Positions 34,994 to 43,093 of a stretch of 64,000 bases of DNA are shown piece after piece (the first letter of the stretch is position 1; every line of letters begins with the position of its first letter). The stretch is from positions 186,001 through 250,000 of the forward strand of contig CAMTVQ010000002.1 in the NCBI GenBank assembly GCA_947085255.1, written 5' to 3'. A program made the translations under genes and the position numbers. The notes below the pieces were generated by a model that did not search any database, was not told the DNA's origin, and was given only the letters and a program-made list of their open reading frames with translations. The stretch comes from CAMTVQ01 sp947085255 (lineage in GTDB: Bacteria; Bacteroidota; Bacteroidia; Sphingobacteriales; Sphingobacteriaceae).

Positions 34994-35635
34994 TTAATGA
35001 TGTGCCATACCTCCACTTAAAAGGTGTTTGATAATAACAAATAGTACAAAAATGATAAGTCCAATAATTACATACACTCTCAATGGACGTTTCCCTGTTT
35101 GTTCGTTTTTGTGAATTGCTAGGGACCTTGAGGTGTAATCAATCTTATTCCAAGGCTTGTATACCGATAGAGTAGTAGCAGCAAGCAAAACCAAAATAGC
35201 TGCACCTGCTTTTGTTATGAGGTCAATAACTTGTTCTGAATATTGAACATTAGAAAACGATGCCTGACTTGCCACACCTGCCAAATAGCTTATTGGCTGC
35301 AAATGCAACACTAAAAGCAGGGTGGATAAGAGGGTTAAAATCAATTTAACAACAATCCAATAATGGCTAAAGAGCCCCCATTTAGTGCCTAATGCCTGAA
35401 TTATACCTGTAAATAGAGAAAGCAAGCAAAAGGGTAGTATAACATACCACGTGCTTAACTCCATGGCTAAATAAGCGGAGCGAGCTAATTGATTATTTAA
35501 GGTAGTTAAACCGGTAACAGCAAGTACTAAAAAAACAGCAATTGCACCTATCCAGCCTACAGAAAAGACAATGTGTGAGGTGAGTGTTGCTTTTCTTACT
35601 TGAGGTGTTAGTGTAAATAGAGTTGCTCTGTTCAT
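34994..35635 (-). CDS. Integral membrane protein, DUF2269/CopD-like
   Basis: 213 residues with five hydrophobic segments. The N-terminus KATLTSHIVFSVGWIGAIAV and the following layout resemble DUF2269-type proteins of copper and haem loci. The C-terminal tail ends LLSGGMAHH, with two His that might bind metal (inference). Located between the HMA-MauE gene (7 bases) and the methyltransferase (9 bases). Function unknown. Confidence 0.7.
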   Translation of the reverse strand: MNRATLFTLTPQVRKATLTSHIVFSVGWIGAIAVFLVLAVTGLTTLNNQLARSAYLAMELSTWYVILPFCLLSLFTGIIQALGTKWGLFSHYWIVVKLILTLLSTLLLVLHLQPISYLAGVASQASFSNVQYSEQVIDLITKAGAAILVLLAATTLSVYKPWNKIDYTSRSLAIHKNEQTGKRPLRVYVIIGLIIFVLFVIIKHLLSGGMAHH

Positions 35636-35642
35636 TTTAAAA

Positions 35643-36350
35643 TCAGTTTAGTAACATTATAGCACTCATTCCTATCATTAAAGCATCTTCAATAATAGTT
35701 ACGGTACTCATTGGTAAATTAAAAACAGCACCCAAGCAAGCACATTGAATTTGTTGTTTGTTGAACACCGATTGCAACACTCCTACAATACTAATGCTCA
35801 TAACAATTAAGGTAGTAAGGTTTGTAATAAATGGATTGAAATTAACTGTATAAGCAATCCCTAAACCCAATTCAATAAAAGCGTAAGTGTAAGCCCAAAC
35901 GGGAATACGCTTTGCCAGTACATCATACATTACATAACTTTCGGCAAAGCCTTTTAGATTGAGCATTTTGAAAAACGAGAAAACCAAAAAGAATCCTGCC
36001 ATAAAATGCTGCATTGCCTCCATCCAGTTAAAATGTTCATTTTTAAATTGAACTAAAGCGGTTACTAAACCGATGTAGAAAAATATTAACAAGATTGGTT
36101 TATATGTTTCAAACCAACCTTTGGTTTGCTCTACAATTTCAACATGATGTAATGCAGAGATTTGATATTTCGGATTTAACACCTTTTGTAACTCTGCTAA
36201 GGCAATGTGCTTGTCCATCATTATAGTTGCCGAATTTTCATCTTTTGAAACCTCAACACTGCTCACGCTTTCAACCATCAGCAAAGCCGACTTTACTTTT
36301 GCTTCGCAACTACTACAGGTCATGCCTGTTACTTTATACTTGTGTACCAT
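35643..36350 (-). CDS. HMA domain fused to a MauE-like membrane protein
   Basis: I start at ATG 36350 (MVHKYKVTGMTCSSCEAKVK), which gives a clean heavy-metal-associated domain at residues 1-70 with the GMTCSSC motif (Cys12, Cys15). After it come four membrane segments like those of MauE/DoxX-type proteins, with a Cys pair in IQCACLGAVFNLPMSTVTII (Cys203, Cys205) near a membrane end. Metal handed from the HMA domain to the CAC site is a plausible route, either for transport or for redox chemistry (inference). Part of the copper operon. Confidence 0.85.
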   Translation of the reverse strand: MVHKYKVTGMTCSSCEAKVKSALLMVESVSSVEVSKDENSATIMMDKHIALAELQKVLNPKYQISALHHVEIVEQTKGWFETYKPILLIFFYIGLVTALVQFKNEHFNWMEAMQHFMAGFFLVFSFFKMLNLKGFAESYVMYDVLAKRIPVWAYTYAFIELGLGIAYTVNFNPFITNLTTLIVMSISIVGVLQSVFNKQQIQCACLGAVFNLPMSTVTIIEDALMIGMSAIMLLN

Positions 36351-36449
36351 TTGCTTCTTTTTAACCTTTTTTATCTTTTTAATTTGGCACAAAATTGCTA
36401 CTTCTTCTCCCCTATGCTGTTATGCTATTTTGGATTTTATTTGTAACAT

Positions 36450-37010
36450 TTACACATCTTCAATTTGCATGCGTTTTTTGTTTTTCAACTGCTTAAAGTA
36501 GGTTGGGGTAAAGCCTGTTGTCTTTTTAAACTGGTTGCTTAAATAGGCCACACTGCTATAATTTAGCTGAAGGGCTATCTCGCTAAGTGTCAATTCTCCA
36601 TACATCAACAATTCCTTTACCTTCTCTATTTTTTGTAGGATGAAGTATTTCTCAATGGTACTACCTTCTACCTCAGAAAACAGATTGCTCAATGTTGCAT
36701 AGTCTTGGGCTACATGTTGGGTGATGTATACCGATAAATTGGTATGCAATTCGTTGTTTTTGTGATGAACTACATCAATGATTAAGGTTTTTATTTTCTC
36801 AATCGTCTTGCTTATCCTGTCATCCATCAATTCAAACCCAAACACCTTTAGCCTTTCTGCTACATCTTTCTTTTGCGTATCAGATAGTGGCTCTATGATT
36901 TCGACTTCTCCTAAATCAATTGAAAGTAGTTGAAGTCCGAGCTTTTCCAGCTCGGACTTCACTACCATTTTGCAACGGCTACACACCATATTTTTGATGT
37001 ACAGCTTCAT
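36450..37010 (-). CDS. AraC-family regulator with N-terminal HMA-like metal domain
   Basis: The 186 residues begin with an HMA-like fold containing CSRC (Cys10, Cys13: MKLYIKNMVCSRCKMVVKSE) up to about residue 65. A helical linker follows, then an AraC DNA-binding domain with two helix-turn-helix units (about 95-175; TLSEIALQLNYSSVAYLSNQ, KKTTGFTPTYFKQL). It starts immediately after the propeller gene stop. It probably senses Cu(I) or another thiophilic metal and controls this operon (inference). No other metal regulator is visible in the window. Confidence 0.88.
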   Translation of the reverse strand: MKLYIKNMVCSRCKMVVKSELEKLGLQLLSIDLGEVEIIEPLSDTQKKDVAERLKVFGFELMDDRISKTIEKIKTLIIDVVHHKNNELHTNLSVYITQHVAQDYATLSNLFSEVEGSTIEKYFILQKIEKVKELLMYGELTLSEIALQLNYSSVAYLSNQFKKTTGFTPTYFKQLKNKKRMQIEDV

Positions 37011-38072
37011 TTACTCTTTTAAGGCAATACCATTCGGGCTTGCACCAACCGAAATAGTTTGAGAAACAGTGTGACTAGAAACAGCTATTACAGAAACATT
37101 TCCTGCACCTTGATTCGTAACATAGGCTTTCGTCCCATCGCTATTAAAAGTAATAGCGTGAGCATCTGCACCCGTTGTGATACTGCCTTGCAAGGTCCAA
37201 ACTCCGCCTACCAACGTGTAGTAAACTACCTTACCATTAGTAGCATCAGTAACCCACAATTCGCTACTTGCAGTATGATAAGCTACATAAGCAGGCTTAA
37301 ATCCTAAATTTATAGTGCTTGTAACATTCATGCCTGATACCGAAATTTCAGAAATGGTTTGGCTCGTTTCATTATCTACATACATATTTTCATTACTTGC
37401 ACTCCAGGCGCCAACAGGGTCGGTGCCTGTTGCAATTGTTTGTACAACAGTTTTTGTAGTTGGATTAATAACAGAAACCGTTCCGTCCATTGTATTACAA
37501 GCAAAAGCCATTGAGCCATCGTTTGAAAATGTTACTTCTGAAAGACCTTTACCTACGTTAATGGTGTTTTGTAGAGCCCAGTCAGACGTTCTGTACACCA
37601 AAACTTGGCTTTGGATGGTATCCATTTGCCCTAACCACAGCTCTGTTCCAGAACTATTGAAAATGGCATTATGGGGCAATTTTGACAAAGCGATTTCTTT
37701 GTCAATCTGACCTGTAACCGCATCAATAATCTGAACTTTCAAACCAGCAGTTGCACCTCCGTGTCCTCCATGTCCGCCACTTAAATCGGTGCTTGTAATA
37801 GCAACTGCCAATTTCGTTTTTGCAGGATTTAGGTAAATATGATGTGGAAACATGGCGCCATTTAACTCGATGATTTCGGAAACCGTATTATCGGAAAGTT
37901 TTATGACCGATAAGTTATTAGATACCCCATTTACTACGTAAGCAGCTGGATAGTCAATAGCCAGCATTGTGGTTGGAGCATCATGTTCGCCACCGTGTTT
38001 TTTACACGAAGGAACACTAACAACAACTATCGCTACAGCAATAATTGCTGACATTAATTTTGATTTACTCAT
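37011..38072 (-). CDS. YVTN-type beta-propeller lipoprotein
   Basis: The lipobox VSVPSC puts the lipid-bearing Cys at residue 23. The 353 residues hold about seven repeats of the YncE/YVTN kind (YVVNGVSNNLSVIKLSDNTV, AFACNTMDGTVSVINPTT, KAYVTNQGAGNVSVIAVSSH). A Gly/His-rich insert GGHGGHGG (about 100-108) and KKHGGEHD after the lipobox might bind metal. It abuts the regulator gene and follows the HMA-DUF3347 gene by 26 bases. Confidence 0.88.
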   Translation of the reverse strand: MSKSKLMSAIIAVAIVVVSVPSCKKHGGEHDAPTTMLAIDYPAAYVVNGVSNNLSVIKLSDNTVSEIIELNGAMFPHHIYLNPAKTKLAVAITSTDLSGGHGGHGGATAGLKVQIIDAVTGQIDKEIALSKLPHNAIFNSSGTELWLGQMDTIQSQVLVYRTSDWALQNTINVGKGLSEVTFSNDGSMAFACNTMDGTVSVINPTTKTVVQTIATGTDPVGAWSASNENMYVDNETSQTISEISVSGMNVTSTINLGFKPAYVAYHTASSELWVTDATNGKVVYYTLVGGVWTLQGSITTGADAHAITFNSDGTKAYVTNQGAGNVSVIAVSSHTVSQTISVGASPNGIALKE

Positions 38073-38098
38073 TTCTTTACGTTCTAAATTATTGCCGA

Positions 38099-38944
38099 TT
38101 ACTTAATGGTTTCTACCGTTTTGCCACAAGTAAGCATTTGCGAACCGTAGTAAGGATTTTTTACACCACTTTCTTTGCTCAACCAATTTCCTCCTTTACC
38201 TCCATTATACATCGGGCAATTTTGATAGTAAATAGGGTTTTCTTGTTTTGAAACCTTAATGAGCGCATACATATTTTTTGAGAGTGTAGTAAAATGCTCT
38301 CTTTGATGCCCTGTATCTTTCGTTTCTTCCATATGTCCTGCATCAAAAACTAAGTCCTTCATTACCTTCATCCAAACGCTATGTTCTTCTGTTGAAAGCT
38401 TTTCCATCTTTACAGCATCAATAGCCGCTAGCAACTCCTTTGCTTTGGTTGATGCTGTATTTCCGTCTGTTTTAACCAAGGCATCTTTTAGTGCAAAGTA
38501 GTTGTCGAAAACTGCGTTTAGCTGTGCTACTTCTTGCTTTTCTGCCACTGTAGCCGCTACAGCTACTTCAGAAGTCACGATGTCTGTTTTTTGCACTTCC
38601 TTATTTGTCCTTTCATACTGGCAACATCCGTTAAGTTGTGCATACACATCATCAGGAGCAAGAAATTTATCGCTATCGTAACCAGCCAATGCCACACGTT
38701 TCAAAATCTCATCTTGATTTGTTTTGGTGCTATCATAGCTAATTTTAGCCATTTTGGTATCCTCATTCCACTCTATCGAAGCGGTTTTATTTTGGTTGCC
38801 TGCCTTTTCTATGGTTGCTTTGCACATGCTGCAGTTTCCGTAAATTTTTACGATTTCTGTTTTAGCGTTTTTTACTTGTCCGCTACAAGAAGTAGCAAAA
38901 AGCACTATGCTTATTGCCACAAATACTTTAGTTACTTGTTTCAT
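38099..38944 (-). CDS. HMA-DUF3347 periplasmic lipoprotein
   Basis: The lipobox FATSC gives a lipid-bearing Cys at residue 20. An HMA domain (about 28-98) has GNCSMCK with Cys38 and Cys41. Behind it lies a CC-x-YER motif (Cys107-108, NGCCQYER) that recurs in the protein at 47839-48435. Residues about 135-281 are a DUF3347 domain, ending with the typical NPYYGSQMLTCGKTVETIK. DUF3347 occurs with CusB/CzcB-type metal efflux adaptors (family knowledge). Likely a periplasmic copper carrier. Confidence 0.92.
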   Translation of the reverse strand: MKQVTKVFVAISIVLFATSCSGQVKNAKTEIVKIYGNCSMCKATIEKAGNQNKTASIEWNEDTKMAKISYDSTKTNQDEILKRVALAGYDSDKFLAPDDVYAQLNGCCQYERTNKEVQKTDIVTSEVAVAATVAEKQEVAQLNAVFDNYFALKDALVKTDGNTASTKAKELLAAIDAVKMEKLSTEEHSVWMKVMKDLVFDAGHMEETKDTGHQREHFTTLSKNMYALIKVSKQENPIYYQNCPMYNGGKGGNWLSKESGVKNPYYGSQMLTCGKTVETIK

Positions 38945-38997
38945 TAGTTCTATTTTTTAAAAAAATTGATATTAAAATATGGCGCAACGCACCGAAA

Positions 38998-39022
38998 GCC
39001 GAATCACCAATGTGGTGTCGGC
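38998..39022 (-). terminator. Possible terminator behind the HYC_CC_PP gene
   Basis: On the minus strand GCCGACACCA-CAT-TGGTG-AT-TCGGC forms a bulged hairpin followed by TTT. It lies 22 bases after the stop of the upstream gene. The U-tract is short, so the call is weak. Confidence 0.4.
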
Positions 39023-39043
39023 AAAAAATGGATTACTAGAAAA

Positions 39044-39433
39044 TCAAATCCGAAAAACCTGCTGAAGAATATAAAGTGGTTGCTTTATTTTGTCAGGTGG
39101 GTGGTAGTCGTTGTACGCTGTATCTTCGGCATCACTAGATTGAAACGAAAAACGATACGCCGCAACTATTATTGGGTGAGTATTTAAAAATTTGAACGCG
39201 TTGAAGATAACTTCAGAACTTTTGTAATGGTTGCTTTCTTCTTTAACTGAAAGCTGTTTGTCATTACAACAGCTTTTATCCATTTTTTTACTGCCACATA
39301 CACAGCTATCTGTATTGTTTAATCCTAATGAAACAGAAGAAATTTGGCCGCCACAATAATGCACCGATACGTTGATACCCACAGCGGGTATCACATACAG
39401 AAAAAACAAAAGTATAGCTGCTGCTTTTTTCAT
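39044..39433 (-). CDS. HYC_CC_PP family small exported protein
   Basis: I start at ATG 39433 (MKKAAAILLFFLYVIPAVGI), which gives a signal peptide; the longer frame from 39517 starts inside a terminator hairpin. The 129 residues show the family marks: HYC at 25-27, a CVC pair (44-46), CC at 55-56 and HPP at 111-113, ending QQVFRI. The family is found beside TonB receptors and HMA proteins in Bacteroidota; its function is undescribed as far as I know. A paralogue lies at 45068-45430. Confidence 0.85.
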   Translation of the reverse strand: MKKAAAILLFFLYVIPAVGINVSVHYCGGQISSVSLGLNNTDSCVCGSKKMDKSCCNDKQLSVKEESNHYKSSEVIFNAFKFLNTHPIIVAAYRFSFQSSDAEDTAYNDYHPPDKIKQPLYILQQVFRI

Positions 39434-39481
39434 TGTTACTAGCAAAGTAAAGGTACGTAAAAAATATATTGGGGGATTATT

Positions 39482-39525
39482 AAAAAACAGCATATCTGCC
39501 TTCTTGATCAAAGGCAAATATGCTG
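39482..39525 (-). terminator. Terminator of the TonB receptor gene
   Basis: On the minus strand CAGCATATTTGCCTT pairs with AAGGCAGATATGCTG (one mismatch) around a 7-base loop, followed by TTTTTT. It lies about 60 bases behind the receptor stop and separates that gene from the HYC_CC_PP gene. Confidence 0.8.
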
Positions 39526-39585
39526 CAACTAGGCAGTTATTTTGAGCTTTAAACTCTTTTGTGAGGCAAACTAGATGTGCAGTAG

Positions 39586-41799
39586 CTATAATCTTATTTT
39601 AATTCCTGCATTAAATACAATTCCGTCTAATGGAGCCCACACTTCCGTAAACTGAGGTGTATCGTACGGTTGCGAAACCATACTGCTGTATTGGGTTTGT
39701 CTGAAATTGGTATAATTTTCTAAGTTTCCAAAAAAGGTATAATTCTTCCACGTGTATTCTACAACTGCACCAAATGTCCAAAAATCTTTTGTTTTCAGTC
39801 CGTTTGAAAGGGTTTGACTGCTTTTATATTCATAGTCCAAGCCAATACGCCACTTGTTTGGCAAAGCATACAATAAATCGCCTTTCAGGCTGTGGTGCGG
39901 TGTAAGCGTTAGGTCGCTGGTTATATTGTCGAAATGATTGATAGCGTTAGTATATGTATAGCCCGCAAATAATACAAAGTCATAAAACCCAAATTTGAAA
40001 AATGTTTCCGTTCCCCAACTTTGTGTATACCCGTTGGCATTGATAAAATTGTAAATGCCCGATGTTCCATTGGTGTCTTGTAGTACCAAAGGTTTGTTGA
40101 GGTAGGTGTAGAAAAACATCTGGTTGATATTGATAAAAAAGCGATCTCCAATGGGCATTTTATAACCAATGTCTACATTTCCGCCATACGATTGTTCTGC
40201 TTGGGTTTTAGTTCTGTCTATTGGTAATACATTTCTATAGCCGAATAATTCAGCTTCCTGGTTAAAAATACTGGCATTACGATAACCCAACCCTCCGCCA
40301 AGTCTTGAGGTCAAGCGGTCTGTCCATTTGAGCAAAGCAGAAACACGGGGCAAAACATACGTTTTTTGATTGATTACATAATCTACCCGCAAACCGCTTT
40401 CGATTGCAACCCTTTTGCCGATGTCAAACGTGTAGTTGGCAAATCCCCCAAAAGTTTCGTATCTCTCGTTTCTTAAAACAGCACTTTGCAATGGCTCTTC
40501 GGTAAATTGGTCGGTATAAAAATTCAAACCTGTTATCAGTACATTTTGGTTTTTACGAAAGGAATATGCAACTTCCGAGAACGAAGACAATTGTTTACCC
40601 GCAAACCGATACTCACCCAATGCAAAAGCAGGGGTTATTTCCAAGCCCCTGTGAAAGATATTGAAGCTATTGCGGATGGAGAAACTATATGCATCCGAAA
40701 ATTTATGCTCCAATTTTAATTGCGTAGTCATTCGACTGATGTCGTTGGTTTCTTTGTAAAAATGGGTACTGTCGGCTTTTTGGTGATTGAGTAATTGAAC
40801 ATCTCCACCTTCCCGTATCTCACTCGTCAACGTTCCGCCCACTGATAGCTTTGTTTTTTCGGTGAAATAGAAAAATAATTTGGGATTGAAATTATACTTT
40901 GTGAGTTGAGGTAAGTCGGTAAACCCATCCTTGTCAGCATCAAATGCCAAATGTGTATTACGTTGTGCCAACAGTGTAAACCCAAGTTTATTTATTTTCC
41001 TACTCATAAAAGCGTTCACATCAAAAGCCCCGATGTGTGAGCCGTTTAAATGTAACAGCGTTTCTTCCTTTTCAGGTTCTTTGGATATTAAATTGATTAA
41101 ACCAGAAATTGCACCTCCTCCATAAAGCGTAGAAGCACCACCTTTCACGTATTCAATTTGTCGCAAATCTAAAGGTGGAATTTGCATGATGCTTAAACTG
41201 CCGCTAAACCCACCATAAAGCGGAAACCCGTCTTTGAGTATTTGGGTGTAACGTCCGTCAAGTCCTTGAATACGCACATTTGCTGTATTGCTTGTTGCCG
41301 ATGTTTGTTGTACTTGTATGCCCGTACTATGCGTAATTAAATGAGCAATTTTACTGGGGTCCATTGTACTTGCCTCGTCTATTTCTTCAGTCAGTACTTC
41401 TACCCGAGTAGGAATATTGGCGATGCTGCGGTTGCTACGAGTTCCCTCTACAATTACCTCCTCCAATTCGTCCGAACTTGTGGCTAAAAAAATGGTTTTC
41501 CGTGAATTGTCTGTTAAAGGAAATATATAGTTTACTTCCCGTTTTTTGTAACCGATATAGCTAAACACAACTGTTTGCAAGCCGTCTGGAATATTTACAA
41601 TACTAATTTCGCCACTTATATTGCTGCTTGCTCCGTTGCTTGTACCTTTAATACTAACGGCTACGCCAATCAATGGCTCTTTTGTTAAACTGTCTCTTAC
41701 AATAACTTTAAAAGCACCAGCCTGTCCGGCAGGCAGGTCTTGTCCCCAAGCTACAGATGATAATAGAAATGTCAATAAAGGCAATAGTATTTTTTGCAT
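39586..41799 (-). CDS. TonB-dependent outer-membrane receptor (copper-island type 1)
   Basis: 737 residues: signal peptide (1-20), the insert DLPAGQAG (21-28) derived from a repeat, a carboxypeptidase-regulatory-like domain (about 29-105), a plug (about 115-240; VEVLTEEIDEASTMDPSKIA, VRIQGLDGRYTQILKDGFPL) and a 22-strand barrel ending in the aromatic-rich GIVFNAGIKIRL. Lacks SusC-type features and a SusD partner, so it is a siderophore/metal-type receptor. Next to metal-binding proteins; the ligand could be a copper complex (inference). Confidence 0.92.
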   Translation of the reverse strand: MQKILLPLLTFLLSSVAWGQDLPAGQAGAFKVIVRDSLTKEPLIGVAVSIKGTSNGASSNISGEISIVNIPDGLQTVVFSYIGYKKREVNYIFPLTDNSRKTIFLATSSDELEEVIVEGTRSNRSIANIPTRVEVLTEEIDEASTMDPSKIAHLITHSTGIQVQQTSATSNTANVRIQGLDGRYTQILKDGFPLYGGFSGSLSIMQIPPLDLRQIEYVKGGASTLYGGGAISGLINLISKEPEKEETLLHLNGSHIGAFDVNAFMSRKINKLGFTLLAQRNTHLAFDADKDGFTDLPQLTKYNFNPKLFFYFTEKTKLSVGGTLTSEIREGGDVQLLNHQKADSTHFYKETNDISRMTTQLKLEHKFSDAYSFSIRNSFNIFHRGLEITPAFALGEYRFAGKQLSSFSEVAYSFRKNQNVLITGLNFYTDQFTEEPLQSAVLRNERYETFGGFANYTFDIGKRVAIESGLRVDYVINQKTYVLPRVSALLKWTDRLTSRLGGGLGYRNASIFNQEAELFGYRNVLPIDRTKTQAEQSYGGNVDIGYKMPIGDRFFININQMFFYTYLNKPLVLQDTNGTSGIYNFINANGYTQSWGTETFFKFGFYDFVLFAGYTYTNAINHFDNITSDLTLTPHHSLKGDLLYALPNKWRIGLDYEYKSSQTLSNGLKTKDFWTFGAVVEYTWKNYTFFGNLENYTNFRQTQYSSMVSQPYDTPQFTEVWAPLDGIVFNAGIKIRL
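41721..41737 (-). repeat. Palindromic REP-like element in the receptor gene
   Basis: cctgtccggcaggcagg on the plus strand, a small palindrome. In the receptor frame it encodes LPAGQAG right after the signal-peptide cleavage site. This peptide is a well-known dispersed in-frame repeat of Bacteroidota (recalled, not searched). Confidence 0.7.
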
Positions 41800-41884
41800 G
41801 ATAATTAGAATTTGAGTTAAATAAAATACGGTAAGCAGAGCTGAGCCCTACACTATTGAATGTGGCCTAACCACACCTATTTTA

Positions 41885-42298
41885 TTAACTCAACTTTGGC
41901 GGTCGCCAAACTGAAGCAAAATGATTGGAAGGAAAGTAGGTCTGTTTATAGATACTTCTTACTTTACTACTTTGCACTGAAACTGGTTGAATAGAAAAGT
42001 CTTTGATACTAATGAAAGCCAATTGTATTTGGTGTGTAGTACAATCGTGCGAGTGATTATGAAAGGGTAATTGCTCGTGTTCATCATGGCTATCATCATG
42101 ATGAATATTTTCTGATACATGTTCCTTTAGATAATCGAGAAAAGCAACAGACTTATGATGCTCATTGTGGTGAAAAAAGTGGGTAACAAACATGGGTAAA
42201 CGCAACAAGTCGGTTTGCAAATGCTGCGGAACAGCGATTTGCAAGCAGAGAAAAAATACGACTATGCGTTTTGTCAGATTCACGGGATAAATATACAT
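41885..42298 (-). CDS. His-rich exported protein, function unknown
   Basis: I start at ATG 42298 (MYIYPVNLTKRIVVFFLCLQ), which opens with one hydrophobic segment; the longer frame to 42349 adds 17 polar residues. The 137 residues have a dense His cluster (about 40-90: HFFHHNEHHKS, IHHDDSHDEHEQLPFHNHSH plus DCTTH). This is a probable metal-binding region. It lies 85 bases upstream of the TonB receptor gene on the same strand. No family recognised. Confidence 0.7.
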   Translation of the reverse strand: MYIYPVNLTKRIVVFFLCLQIAVPQHLQTDLLRLPMFVTHFFHHNEHHKSVAFLDYLKEHVSENIHHDDSHDEHEQLPFHNHSHDCTTHQIQLAFISIKDFSIQPVSVQSSKVRSIYKQTYFPSNHFASVWRPPKLS

Positions 42299-42388
42299 AT
42301 ATTTTTTACGCAGGAGAGGTAGGCGTCGCGCTGCATAATTGACATACAATTACTTTTAGTCAACATATTTTAGGACTGGAGCAGGCAT

Positions 42389-42424
42389 AAAAAAAGAGGC
42401 AACTCTTTCGGGTTGCCTCTTTTT
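42389..42424 (-). terminator. Terminator of the prs-ctc unit
   Basis: aaaaagaggcaac / gttgcctcttttt, a 13-bp stem with an 8-base loop and T-runs on both strands, 17 bases behind the L25 stop. It separates the core genes from the copper island. Confidence 0.88.
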
Positions 42425-42440
42425 ACTTAAATTTTATAGA

Positions 42441-43016
42441 TTATTTACCTGGAGTATCGTCTGCCTGACGTGATGCACGAGTAGAAACAACACTTAAAAT
42501 AGTGTCTACCTTAGAGTTTAAAATCTCTAATTTTCCAGCAGGTAAATCTGATACACGAATTAACTTACCCATTTCTAAGCTATCGATGTTTACTTCGATA
42601 AAATCTACGTGGTTTTTAGGTAAAGCCACTACACGTAGTTTCTTTAATTTTTGTACTAAACGACCACCCATTTTCACACCTGGAGATGTTCCAACAACTT
42701 TTACTGGAATGTTCATTACTGTAGGCTTATCTTCAAACGTTTCTAAAAAGTCTACGTGAATGATTAAGTCCGTTACCGGGTGAAACTGAATGTCTTGCAT
42801 GGTAGCTTTTGCTTTTTTACCTGCAATGTCTAAGTCAACAAACATGGCATCTGGTGTGTACACCAATCCACGTAAATCTTCAGCCAATACTGAGAAGTGC
42901 GTTTGTTCTTTACCGCCGTACAATACACAAGGTACGTGGCCTTTGTAACGCAGCTCCTTAGCATCTCTTTTCCCTACGTTCTCTCTTGGAGAACCGCTAA
43001 TAGCTATTGATTTCAT
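42441..43016 (-). CDS. rplY: 50S ribosomal protein L25 / general stress protein Ctc
   Basis: 5S rRNA-binding protein. The 191 residues show the two-domain CTC form: the N-terminal L25 domain (KSIAISGSPRENVGKRDAKE, GHVPCVLYGG) and the C-terminal TL5 domain (about 100-180; VVGTSPGVKMGGRLVQKLKK). 77 bases behind prs and very likely cotranscribed, as in many Bacteroidota. Confidence 0.97.
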   Translation of the reverse strand: MKSIAISGSPRENVGKRDAKELRYKGHVPCVLYGGKEQTHFSVLAEDLRGLVYTPDAMFVDLDIAGKKAKATMQDIQFHPVTDLIIHVDFLETFEDKPTVMNIPVKVVGTSPGVKMGGRLVQKLKKLRVVALPKNHVDFIEVNIDSLEMGKLIRVSDLPAGKLEILNSKVDTILSVVSTRASRQADDTPGK

Positions 43017-43093
43017 TTATATTTATTTGTGTAATTTGATAAGCTCTCGCTACTTACCGCCTTACGTTTCTTTTTAAATTGTGCGAGAGTACT

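Noticed and set aside
38966..39187. 73-codon plus-strand frame at the HYC_CC_PP gene end
   Set aside because: Antisense to a recognised family member and overlapping a hairpin.
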